NCBI GenBank assembly: GCA_016291005.1
Contig: JAEEVT010000006.1
Coordinates: 1 to 48,767 of the forward strand
DNA length: 48,767 bases
Direction of reading: 5' to 3'
DNA from: Prevotella sp.
GTDB taxonomy: Bacteria; Bacteroidota; Bacteroidia; Bacteroidales; Bacteroidaceae
Part shown: piece after piece, positions 19,144 to 27,381 of the stretch
Position numbering within the stretch: the first letter of the stretch is position 1
Layout: every line of letters starts with the position of its first letter
Translations under genes and position numbers: made by a program
Notes under the pieces: model-generated
Databases searched by the model: none
Told to the model about the DNA's origin: nothing
The model's input: the letters and a program-made list of their open reading frames with translations, nothing else

Positions 19144-19314
19144 GTTATATTTTTTGAAATAGCGCAATACATTCTTAACAAACTTGCATACTTTCAGTCG
19201 GACAAACTCTTAAAAACTCTTAAAATCCGCCTTTTTGCTCTACAAAAACGAAGAAAATGCAAGAAAGTATCAAAATTTATCAATAAAAGATGCTTTTGTT
19301 TGTAAATAAAACAC

Positions 19315-19322
19315 TACCTTTG
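19315..19322 (+). promoter_or_regulatory. Promoter -7 box for susC
   Basis: TACCTTTG. The nearest TTTG (19295-19298) is 16 bp away, shorter than the usual 19-21 bp, so the promoter is probably weak without an activator. It implies a 5' leader of roughly 210 nt. Confidence 0.5.
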
Positions 19323-19400
19323 CAAAGTCAAAATGAAAAACGATTCACAACTATAATAAACAACAATAGCTAACAACAACAATTAAAAATTAAAATTTAA

Positions 19401-19485
19401 ATGGTATTGAGAAGGAAAGACTATTAATTACACCATTGCGGGCCTGGTGGGCTTGGCGTGGAGGAGACGTCGTGTCTCTGACTAA
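19401..19485 (+). promoter_or_regulatory. GC-rich structured segment of the susC leader
   Basis: A GC-rich island inside an otherwise A/T-rich leader. It can form a hairpin CACCA (19431-19435)/TGGTG (19445-19449) and a second GAGAC (19464-19468)/GTCTC (19474-19478). An ATG at 19401 opens an 8-codon frame (M-V-L-R-R-K-D-Y, stop). The +1 frame after that stop reads N-Y-T-I-A-G-L-V-G-L-A-W-R-R-R-R-V-S-D, stop. No T-run follows the hairpins, so this is not an intrinsic terminator. Confidence 0.4.
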
Positions 19486-19538
19486 CTAACTAAATCAAAA
19501 TGTATTTATCCTAATTCAATCAAAGACAATACTTAAGT

Positions 19539-22500
19539 ATGAATCAAAAAATCAGAAAAACAGCGCTGTTGATGGGTGCATGCTCCTTGTTAGGAATGTA
19601 CTCACCACTGGCAGCCAATGCCGAAAATTCGGTACAGGCTGTTCAGCAGTCAACGAAGAAGGTTACGGGTACCGTCTCTGACTCTCAGGGTTCCGTAATT
19701 GGTGCAAGCGTCGTTGAAAAGGGAACCTCCAATGGAACGGTGACCGATTTCGACGGTAACTTTACGCTCAATGTGAAGCCAGGTGCTACGCTGGTCATCA
19801 GCTACATCGGCTACACCACTCAGGAGATTGTCGTAGGCAATCAGTCTTCTATTAGTGTTACTCTGCAGGAAGACAACAATTCACTGGATGAGGTTGTCGT
19901 TGTGGGTTACGGTGTCCAGAAGAAAAAGCTGGTGACCGGTGCTACCGTTCAGGTGAAGGGTGATGAAATCGCCAAGCTGAACACCACCAATGCACTCGAG
20001 GCTATGCAGTCAAGCACCCCCGGTGTGCAGATTACTCAGAGTTCTACACAGCCTGGTAAGGGCTACAAGGTTTACATCCGTGGTATCGGTACCACAGGTA
20101 ACTCGTCACCTCTCTATGTGATTGACGGTGTTGCTGGTGGTAGCCTTGATGATATTAACCCCGCTGATATCGAGAGCATCGACATTTTGAAGGACGCTGC
20201 TTCGGCAGCCATCTATGGTGCCCGTGCTGCAAACGGCGTTATCCTGGTTACTACCAAGCAGGGTAAGGCTGGTAAGATTGAGATTAGCTACAATGGCGCT
20301 TTCGGTTGGTCTAACGCTTATAAGCGTCCGCAGTTGCTCAATGCACAGGAGTACATGAACATCATCGACGAGTACAGCTTCAATACATCTGGTCAGAAGA
20401 TGGATTGGGCCGGTTATGTTCCCGCAGATATCCTCAAGAAGGTTGCTGATGGTTGGGAAGGCACTGACTGGTGGAAGGCTTTCGAGAATAAGAACGCTCT
20501 GCAGCAGAACCATTCTGTTACCTTGACTGGTGGTAACGACATGTCAAAGTTCTCTATGTCCTACACCTATACTGGTAACGAAGGTATCATGGGTGCTGGC
20601 CAGGCTTCTTACTACAAGCGTCACACCATCCGCCTCAACAGCGACCACGTGCTCCTGAAGGCTAAGGACTTCGATGTCATCACCATTGGTGAGAACATTT
20701 CTATTGGCTATACCAGAAATCACGACCTCGCTGAGGATGGCATGTACTGGAGCTATATCCACAGCCTGCTTCAGACTTGTCCGCTCGTGCCACAGTATAA
20801 TGATAAAGGTGGCATCTATTATTATCAAGAATTTGACGGTACTGAGGCATATGGCAAAGGTTGGAACTCTTCTTTGTTCAGCAACCCATGGGAGAACCTC
20901 GTTCATGGTGGTTTCAACTCTCTGGCTGAGAGCCGCAACGTCAATACCAGTGCAACTGCTTTCACCACCATTCAGCCTATCAAGGGCCTGAAGTGGCGTA
21001 CACAGTTCAACTATAACTGGGGTTCTGGTTCATACCGTAACTACAATGAGCCGCGTTCTTCTGGTTATGGTAATGCTACACAGCCTGTTTATAGTGTTAA
21101 TCAGAGCGCTTGGCTGAATACCAACTGGTCTATTGAGAACACCCTTACATACGATCTTCCCATCATTTCTGGTCACAAGATCAGTGCTATGGTCGGTCAG
21201 AGCTATCAGAGCACCGCATGGAGCTTTAACGTTGGTGGTTCCAACAAGGTTAATTATGGTGAGCAGCTCGCTACTCTGAAGGGTTGGGATTCTGCCTGGC
21301 TGTCAAACGTCAAGCTGGCGAATGCTCCCGATGCTACTTTGACAGGTAGACCCAACGATGAGGAATATCTCGCTTCTTGGTTCGGTCGTTTGACTTGGGA
21401 CTGGAATGAGACCTATATGGCTACCGTCACTTTACGTTACGATGGTTCCAGTATCTTCACTGATGGCAAGCGCTGGGGTTGGTTCCCCTCTGTATCTGCT
21501 GGTTGGGTAGTCACTAACGAGAAGTTCATGGAGAGTACCAAGAGTTGGATGGATTTCTTCAAGATCCGTGCAAGCTGGGGTCAGAATGGTAACAAGGATA
21601 TCGCTAAGTATCAGTATCTGGCAACAATCGCTTTGTCTGGTGCAAACGGCGACAGCGGTTACAAGTTCGGTTCTGACATGGCAACTTCTGTTGCTGGAAC
21701 TCCGGTCACTGGTGCATATGCTAACATCGTCCCGAATCCCGACCTGACTTGGGAGACCTCTGAGCAGCTCGACTTCGGTTTCGACGCTCGTTTCCTCAAC
21801 AGCCGTTTAGGCTTGAACTTCGACTGGTATAGGAAGACCACGAAGGACTGGCTGATTGGTGGCCCGAATATTGCTATTTATGGTACCAATCCCGCTGCCA
21901 TCAATGGTGGTGACGTACGTAATACGGGTGTTGAAATTGCCCTCTCTTGGAACGACAAGATTGGTAAGGACTTCCGTTACAATGCCAGCGTAAACTTTGC
22001 TACCAATAAGAATAAGGTAACGCGTATTGCAAACGATAACAAGTATATCAACGGTCCTGGTGGTGTTCTTTCACAGGGTACTGAGTACATCTACCGTGCT
22101 GAGGAAGGCAAGCCCATCGGTTACTTCTACGGCATGTCTTACAGCGGCATCTGGCAGAATCAGGCACAGATTGATCAGGCACGTGCAGACGGTAAGGCCG
22201 TCCTTGACAACGCACAGCCTGGTGACTGCATCTGGGATGACTATAATGGAGATGGTATCATTACTTTCGCTGAGGCTAAAGATGCAGATGGCAATGACAT
22301 TTGCGACCGTCATGAGATTGGTAATCCTAACCCCGACGTTATGCTGGGTGTCAACCTCGGTTTCAACTGGAAGGGTCTTGACTTCGCTGTTAACGGTGCT
22401 GGTGCATTCGGTATGCAGATCATGCGTTCTTACCGTTCATTCAGTGATGCTCCCTATCAGAACTACGACACCACGATTCTGAATCGTTGGTATGGTGAGG

Positions 22501-22826
22501 GTACCTCAAACTCTCAGCCCCGTATTTCTGCTACTGGTCACCAGAACACCAACTGGGTATCTACCCGTTACATGGAGGATGCCGACTACTTCAAGATTAA
22601 GACTATTACGTTAGGCTATGATTTCAAGCACGTTTGGAAGGGATGTCCGTTCCAGCAGCTCCGTCTCTATGTTCAGGCACAGAACCTCGTCACCTTCACC
22701 GGTTACACTGGCCTCGATCCTGAGGTAGGTAACTCTGCTGGTGGTAATGGTTGGGCTTCTGGTGTTGACCTGGGTCTTTACCCGCCATCTCGTACATATC
22801 TGGTAGGTGCTAATATTAAATTCTAA
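19539..22826 (+). CDS. SusC/RagA-family TonB-linked outer membrane protein
   Basis: 1095 residues. Signal peptide cleaved after A-N-A at about residue 28; carboxypeptidase-regulatory-like beta-sandwich at about 41-110; a D-E-V-V-V-V-G-Y-G TonB-box-like start of the plug at 117-125; plug to about 240 with the R-G-I-G-T-T-G and A-A-I-Y-G-A-R-A-A-N-G-V-I-L-V-T-T motifs; then a 22-strand barrel ending in Phe, as outer membrane proteins do. A D-Y-N-G-D-G-I-I-T-F EF-hand-like loop near 905 could bind calcium. It imports oligomers across the outer membrane with SusD as lid. Substrate is probably manno-oligosaccharide because the GH26 operon diverges from the same intergenic region, but this is inference. 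Confidence 0.95.
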   Translation: MNQKIRKTALLMGACSLLGMYSPLAANAENSVQAVQQSTKKVTGTVSDSQGSVIGASVVEKGTSNGTVTDFDGNFTLNVKPGATLVISYIGYTTQEIVVGNQSSISVTLQEDNNSLDEVVVVGYGVQKKKLVTGATVQVKGDEIAKLNTTNALEAMQSSTPGVQITQSSTQPGKGYKVYIRGIGTTGNSSPLYVIDGVAGGSLDDINPADIESIDILKDAASAAIYGARAANGVILVTTKQGKAGKIEISYNGAFGWSNAYKRPQLLNAQEYMNIIDEYSFNTSGQKMDWAGYVPADILKKVADGWEGTDWWKAFENKNALQQNHSVTLTGGNDMSKFSMSYTYTGNEGIMGAGQASYYKRHTIRLNSDHVLLKAKDFDVITIGENISIGYTRNHDLAEDGMYWSYIHSLLQTCPLVPQYNDKGGIYYYQEFDGTEAYGKGWNSSLFSNPWENLVHGGFNSLAESRNVNTSATAFTTIQPIKGLKWRTQFNYNWGSGSYRNYNEPRSSGYGNATQPVYSVNQSAWLNTNWSIENTLTYDLPIISGHKISAMVGQSYQSTAWSFNVGGSNKVNYGEQLATLKGWDSAWLSNVKLANAPDATLTGRPNDEEYLASWFGRLTWDWNETYMATVTLRYDGSSIFTDGKRWGWFPSVSAGWVVTNEKFMESTKSWMDFFKIRASWGQNGNKDIAKYQYLATIALSGANGDSGYKFGSDMATSVAGTPVTGAYANIVPNPDLTWETSEQLDFGFDARFLNSRLGLNFDWYRKTTKDWLIGGPNIAIYGTNPAAINGGDVRNTGVEIALSWNDKIGKDFRYNASVNFATNKNKVTRIANDNKYINGPGGVLSQGTEYIYRAEEGKPIGYFYGMSYSGIWQNQAQIDQARADGKAVLDNAQPGDCIWDDYNGDGIITFAEAKDADGNDICDRHEIGNPNPDVMLGVNLGFNWKGLDFAVNGAGAFGMQIMRSYRSFSDAPYQNYDTTILNRWYGEGTSNSQPRISATGHQNTNWVSTRYMEDADYFKIKTITLGYDFKHVWKGCPFQQLRLYVQAQNLVTFTGYTGLDPEVGNSAGGNGWASGVDLGLYPPSRTYLVGANIKF

Positions 22827-22842
22827 TTCGACAAGTTTAGTT

Positions 22843-24756
22843 ATGAAGAAATATATTTTATCAGCAATAGCTGTTTTGTCTGCAGCAACCTTATTGACAT
22901 CATGTAACGACAGTCTGGATACCGATCCGCGTGTTACCGAGATGACTTCGGCTACCTTCCCAGGTAAACCTGCAGATGTAGAGTCTGAAATTGCTGCCCT
23001 CTATAGTATCATGAATACAATGGGTGGTGGTGATTCTGATACTTATAATCCGTTCTTTTGGTGGGAGATTATGTCGGATAACTGCTACGGAAGTGGTGGT
23101 CTGCAAGACAATAAAGTGAAGTCTCTCCATCATTTGGTAGAGATGAACGTGGATCAGTATGAAACCGTATTCATCCTTCTCTATGGCGGTATTTCGCGTG
23201 CTAATAACACGATTGAGACCATTGACAATGTTAAATGGACTGACACTCAGAGGACACAGCGCAACCAGTTACTTGGTGAGGCTTACTTTATGCGTGCACT
23301 CTATACTCTTTGGCTTACTCAGTTGTATGGCGATGTACCTCTGATTACCTCTTCCACTATAACTGATGATATGAAGCAGCAGGTAAGTGCTGAGGAAGTT
23401 ATCTATCCGCAGATTCTCTCCGACCTTACTTCTGCCAAGAATCTGATGAAGGCAGAGAGAGCCAATGGTTCTGGTCATGCTGATAAGTTCGCTGCAGAGG
23501 CATTCATTGCACGTGCATGGATGTTCTGGGCTGGCTTCTATAAGAAGGTTTCTGAACTCGCTACTGGTGATGCTTCTATCCAACTGGTTGAACAGGAAGG
23601 CTGCGATGGTGGTACACTTGCTAAGGCTGACGTTATTGCCGGCTTGAGGGACATTATCAGCAATGGTGGTTACAAACTTTGCGAGGACTTCCGTTCACTT
23701 TGGCAGTACTCTAACAGTCTTCTCTGGGATGAGGCTCAAGACGGCGAAGGCCATGCTTATGAGTTCATCAAGGATATGAAGCGTGAGAACTGCTTCGACC
23801 AGCCAGGTATGGGTAATGGCAACACTGAGGAAATCTTCCAGATTCAGTTTATGAATGCTTCTAAGTGGGGTATTGATGGTCAAGTAGCGAATGGTGGTAT
23901 TTATTCTACTGCTCGTATGTATTCAAACTATATCTCCTGTTTCTGGGGGCTGCGTAATGGTGCAACCAATGATAACGGTAAGCGTACCAAGACTTATCCG
24001 TTCAATCAGGGCTGGGGTCAGGGTACTCCTTCCTGCAATATCTGGGATGACTGGACAGATGCTGAGAGAATAGGTAACTATACCGATAAGCGTAAGTTAG
24101 GTTCTCTGATTGACCTCGAAAACGAGCTTGAGAGTTATACTTACGAGAAGGATGACTGTGAAGAGTCTGGCTATGGTGTTAAGAAGTATGCCGATGTAAA
24201 CCTGGATGCTTGCGCAGCCGACAACGATTCATGGTGGTCTAAGTGTGAGGGTTATACTGCAAGTTCGCTTGACAACAAGCAGCAGGGTGACCACTTTGAG
24301 GACTACTATCTGATGCGTTATGCTGATGTTCTTCTGATGATGACCGAGCTCACTGGTGAGGCATCTTATATGAACCAAGTTCAGCGCCGTGCCGGTGTTC
24401 CTGAAACACCTTACACTTTGGCAAATGTTCAGAACGAACGTCGTTGGGAGTTCGTATTTGAGGGACTCCGCTTCAACGATATGCGTCGTTGGTCAGGTAT
24501 TGATGGTGGTGAGAATTGTTATGCCGCCAAGGCTCTTCAGGCTCAGAGAGGTAAGCAGATTGTATGTCTTGGTCAGAAGAGTGCTAAGCGTACCTTGGAA
24601 CACATGACCTGTAGTTGGGCTAAGCGTTATGCTGCTACTAATGGTTTCTTGTCTAAGCCTCAGGCTCAGATTACCAACCTGAGTGGTAAAATGGTGCAGA
24701 ATCCTGGATGGGATGCTGCTGACCCGGAAACTCAATATAAAGTTATTTATCAATAA
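22843..24756 (+). CDS. SusD/RagB-family surface lipoprotein
   Basis: 637 residues from the ATG at 22843; an in-frame GTG at 22807 lies within the susC tail and is rejected because the ATG gives a proper lipoprotein signal (L-L-T-S-C, Cys21). Alpha-helical TPR-type SusD fold: the G-E-A-Y-F-M-R-A-L-Y segment near 147-156 and the R-R-W-E-F-V-F-E-G-L-R-F-N-D-M-R-R-W near 540-557 are diagnostic. It caps the SusC barrel and binds glycan at the cell surface. Begins 16 bp after susC. Confidence 0.95.
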   Translation: MKKYILSAIAVLSAATLLTSCNDSLDTDPRVTEMTSATFPGKPADVESEIAALYSIMNTMGGGDSDTYNPFFWWEIMSDNCYGSGGLQDNKVKSLHHLVEMNVDQYETVFILLYGGISRANNTIETIDNVKWTDTQRTQRNQLLGEAYFMRALYTLWLTQLYGDVPLITSSTITDDMKQQVSAEEVIYPQILSDLTSAKNLMKAERANGSGHADKFAAEAFIARAWMFWAGFYKKVSELATGDASIQLVEQEGCDGGTLAKADVIAGLRDIISNGGYKLCEDFRSLWQYSNSLLWDEAQDGEGHAYEFIKDMKRENCFDQPGMGNGNTEEIFQIQFMNASKWGIDGQVANGGIYSTARMYSNYISCFWGLRNGATNDNGKRTKTYPFNQGWGQGTPSCNIWDDWTDAERIGNYTDKRKLGSLIDLENELESYTYEKDDCEESGYGVKKYADVNLDACAADNDSWWSKCEGYTASSLDNKQQGDHFEDYYLMRYADVLLMMTELTGEASYMNQVQRRAGVPETPYTLANVQNERRWEFVFEGLRFNDMRRWSGIDGGENCYAAKALQAQRGKQIVCLGQKSAKRTLEHMTCSWAKRYAATNGFLSKPQAQITNLSGKMVQNPGWDAADPETQYKVIYQ

Positions 24757-24772
24757 TTTATAAGTAATCAAT

Positions 24773-25498
24773 ATGAAAAAGATATTTTTGTTATTTGCCA
24801 CAGTATGTGCTATTGCTGCTTGTAATCCTACTCACGAGGATATCAAGAATGGTGGTCACATTACTGCTGACGAACTCAAGGCTAAGACCATTATTACTGT
24901 TGACAAGGGTCCCAGTGGTGCTAATGGTAATGTCATTACCTGTTCGACCTCTGCTCCTGTCAATGCTACATGGAGTATTGGAGGTAAGAGTTTCATCGGT
25001 AACTTTGCCACTAAGAAGATGAAGCTTGGACAGCATAAAGTTTTGCTGACTGCTCTTTGTGCCGATGGTACTTTGCTTAAGGACAGTACCATAATTGAGT
25101 GTCAGGTTATTACTGATCCACTCCAGAAATTCTATATCTATGGTGAAGATCCTACTAAGGAACCCCCGTTCCAGCCTGTTGCTTGGGATTCTCCTGCCAT
25201 GCGTTTCAGTTCTACTGAAGGTGCACACCTGCCCACTATTCCTGATGATGTTTACTTTGGTCTGAAGACCCTCATCGTTGATGTCTCAGATGCAAGTGCA
25301 GATTGTAATGTAATGGTGCACAACGGTTGGTGGAGCAATACTTATATTTCTGATTGGCATATTGTATCTGGCCAGAATGAACTCCAGATTACCGAGACTA
25401 TAGCTAAGGAGTGTGCTAAGGGTGGTGATGGTAAGGACCTTCAGCTCTTGCTTAAGGGTGGTAGCTTTACTCTCAATTCCGTATATTATGAGGAATAA
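24773..25498 (+). CDS. Small surface lipoprotein, putative glycan-binding (SusE/F-like position)
   Basis: 241 residues. Lipoprotein signal A-I-A-A-C (Cys17). The middle part has a PKD-like flavour (W-S-I-G-G-K-S-F, then G-Q-H-K-V-L-L-T-A), and the C-terminal 110 residues look like a beta-sandwich with paired aromatics (N-G-W-W-S-N-T-Y). Small lipoproteins in this position after susD often bind the glycan at the surface. I do not recognise a named family and the glycan-binding role is inferred from position, fold style and aromatics. It ends 30 bp before a strong terminator, closing the susCD transcript. Confidence 0.65.
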   Translation: MKKIFLLFATVCAIAACNPTHEDIKNGGHITADELKAKTIITVDKGPSGANGNVITCSTSAPVNATWSIGGKSFIGNFATKKMKLGQHKVLLTALCADGTLLKDSTIIECQVITDPLQKFYIYGEDPTKEPPFQPVAWDSPAMRFSSTEGAHLPTIPDDVYFGLKTLIVDVSDASADCNVMVHNGWWSNTYISDWHIVSGQNELQITETIAKECAKGGDGKDLQLLLKGGSFTLNSVYYEE

Positions 25499-25527
25499 TC
25501 GTTCCTTATTGGTATAATTCATTAATA

Positions 25528-25558
25528 GGCTGACCCATTTGATTGGGTCAGCCTTTTA
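25528..25558 (+). terminator. Intrinsic terminator of the susCD operon
   Basis: Perfect 10-bp stem GGCTGACCCA (25528-25537) with TGGGTCAGCC (25544-25553), 6-nt loop, then TTTT. It separates the susCD transcript from the following four-gene cluster. Confidence 0.85.
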
Positions 25559-25569
25559 TAACAAGAGTA

Positions 25570-27375
25570 ATGGTTGCAAATAAAATTGTATCTAAGTCAA
25601 TTCTCTGTGTAAGCCTGCTGGCTTTCATCTCATTTGCCTTATACATATTATATATTAATAAGGAGGTGCTCTATACGGCACACGACCGTTCCGAATTTCT
25701 TTTCGGAGTTCCCTTCTTCCATACATTAATGTCGAAGCCTTTCGGCCTGATGCAGTATGTTGGTGCTTGGCTCACACAACTCTTTTATCATCCCGCCTTA
25801 GGTTCAGGTGTCCTGGTAGCTATCTGGACGCTCATTTATATTGTGGGTGCCAAGGCATTCCGGCTAAAGTCTAGCGCATCGTCGTTGATGCTCTTGCCTG
25901 TAGCCTGTCTGTTAACCTCTGTTGTTGATTTGGGATATTGGATTTATGTTTCCACCATCAGGGGCTATTGGTTCTCGCAGTCGGTAGGCTATCTCGTCAT
26001 GTTGCTGCTCTTGTGGGCAGCCCGCCAGACTCCTCGTAAATGGCATTTGGTCTGGTATCTGTTGGGAGTTTGCATCTATCCTGTGCTGGGGTGGTTTGCC
26101 TTGCTTTTCGTGCTGTGTCTGGCACTTACTGAAAAAATCACCTGGCGCGAGATGCTGGGTTTTATCCTCCTCCTCTTTACCGCCAGCATCTGGCATACCC
26201 AGTTCTATTCGTATTTGAAGTTCGACGATGTTGTTCTTGCAGGCTTGCCTCGTTTCATTACTCCAAGTGACAAGACCGAGCATCTTTCTATCCCGTTCTG
26301 GGTGTTGGGTGCTGTTTCTATACTTATTCCTCTGTGTCGGAATCTTGGTGATTTGATTCTGCCCAAATTAAAACAATTTGTCCCCGTAATACTTCCTGTT
26401 CTCTCTGCCGCAGCTGGCATTATCTATACCTCATCACAGATGTTCTATGACGAGAGTTACATCAACGAGATGCGCTTGGTGCGCTATGCTGAAAGCGACA
26501 ACTGGAAGAAGGTTCTTAATGTGGTAGAAGAGATTGAGAAACCAACCACAACGATGGTGTTTCTCAAGAATGTTGCTCTCATGAATGAGGGGGGCTTATT
26601 AAGCCGTTCGTTTAAGATGGGTAATAGCTGCTATCCACCTTATAATCCCGATTCTGTCCATTCCAGTTTTTTGGATGTCGTCTCGCCACTGGTTTATTAC
26701 AACTACGGCATGATGAACGAGGGCATCCGTTTGAATTTCGAGAATGCTATCCAGGCAGGGTTCTCGCCCTTCTACCTGAAGGTGCTTGCCCGTTGTGCAC
26801 TGGCTTGCGGAGATAAGGAGCTGGAGGAACGTTATACTACTCAGCTACATCATCATCTCTTTTACGAAGATTGGCAGCCAGCTCCTGTAACAGCAAAAAT
26901 CAAGGAGTTGCAGAAATGTTACACCGATGAGCTTACTGGCGTTGAGAATAGTGATAGCTATATCATAGATATCGTCAGCCTCTGGTATGGATCTGATAGT
27001 AAGCTTGCCTCGGAACAGACCCTGCTGTATTCCATGATACGTTGTGACTCCCGGCGTTTCTGGGCTTCGATGCGTAAATGGGTGACGCTGCACATGAACG
27101 AGGAATTTCCTGTGCATGTTCAAGAGGCGTATATCCTGTATATGGATAAAGCCCCGGAAGAAAAGCGCATGATGATTCCCGTCAACGAGGAAATATTTAA
27201 TCGTTATAAACAGTTCTGGTCAGTACTTGAAAGTCATGCAAAGCCTGGCATGACCATCGAGCAGGTTGGTGAGATGATGCGCGAGGAATACGGAGACACC
27301 TATTGGTGGTATAACATCTTCGGCTTGAAACCTATTAAGATAACCGGTAAAATTGGAAATGAAACTCACTCGTAA
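25570..27375 (+). CDS. DUF6057-like polytopic membrane protein, copy 1
   Basis: 601 residues from the ATG at 25570; the upstream in-frame TTG at 25543 falls inside the terminator stem. About nine or ten hydrophobic segments fill residues 10-295, then a soluble half of about 300 residues with helical TPR-like character (L-K-V-L-A-R-C-A-L-A-C-G-D and similar). I think it belongs to DUF6057, a Bacteroidetes family without known function; that name is from memory. It is followed 6 bp later by the CXXCH/PD40 lipoprotein gene. The pair recurs immediately downstream, so the two proteins probably act together at the envelope. Confidence 0.7.
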   Translation: MVANKIVSKSILCVSLLAFISFALYILYINKEVLYTAHDRSEFLFGVPFFHTLMSKPFGLMQYVGAWLTQLFYHPALGSGVLVAIWTLIYIVGAKAFRLKSSASSLMLLPVACLLTSVVDLGYWIYVSTIRGYWFSQSVGYLVMLLLLWAARQTPRKWHLVWYLLGVCIYPVLGWFALLFVLCLALTEKITWREMLGFILLLFTASIWHTQFYSYLKFDDVVLAGLPRFITPSDKTEHLSIPFWVLGAVSILIPLCRNLGDLILPKLKQFVPVILPVLSAAAGIIYTSSQMFYDESYINEMRLVRYAESDNWKKVLNVVEEIEKPTTTMVFLKNVALMNEGGLLSRSFKMGNSCYPPYNPDSVHSSFLDVVSPLVYYNYGMMNEGIRLNFENAIQAGFSPFYLKVLARCALACGDKELEERYTTQLHHHLFYEDWQPAPVTAKIKELQKCYTDELTGVENSDSYIIDIVSLWYGSDSKLASEQTLLYSMIRCDSRRFWASMRKWVTLHMNEEFPVHVQEAYILYMDKAPEEKRMMIPVNEEIFNRYKQFWSVLESHAKPGMTIEQVGEMMREEYGDTYWWYNIFGLKPIKITGKIGNETHS

Positions 27376-27381
27376 GTAATT

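Larger units (their letters stand above)
19032..19538. other. Divergent control region of the mannan locus
   Basis: About 500 bp without a protein-coding gene I believe; a 62-codon Lys/Leu/Phe-rich frame at 19117-19305 has no family resemblance. It holds the two divergent promoters and, for the SusC side, a roughly 215-nt leader. No direct repeat resembling a hybrid two-component or AraC-type site is obvious by eye. Confidence 0.6.

Noticed and set aside
19117..19305. 62-codon plus-strand frame upstream of susC
   Set aside because: Low-complexity Lys/Leu/Phe composition in AT-rich DNA, overlaps the divergent promoter region, no signal or motif.
22807..22842. GTG start of SusD inside the susC 3' end
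   Set aside because: The ATG at 22843 begins a proper lipoprotein signal; the extra residues would spoil it.
25543..25569. TTG start giving nine extra residues to the membrane protein at 25570
   Set aside because: Those codons lie in the 3' arm of the terminator hairpin; the ATG at 25570 gives a normal N-terminus.
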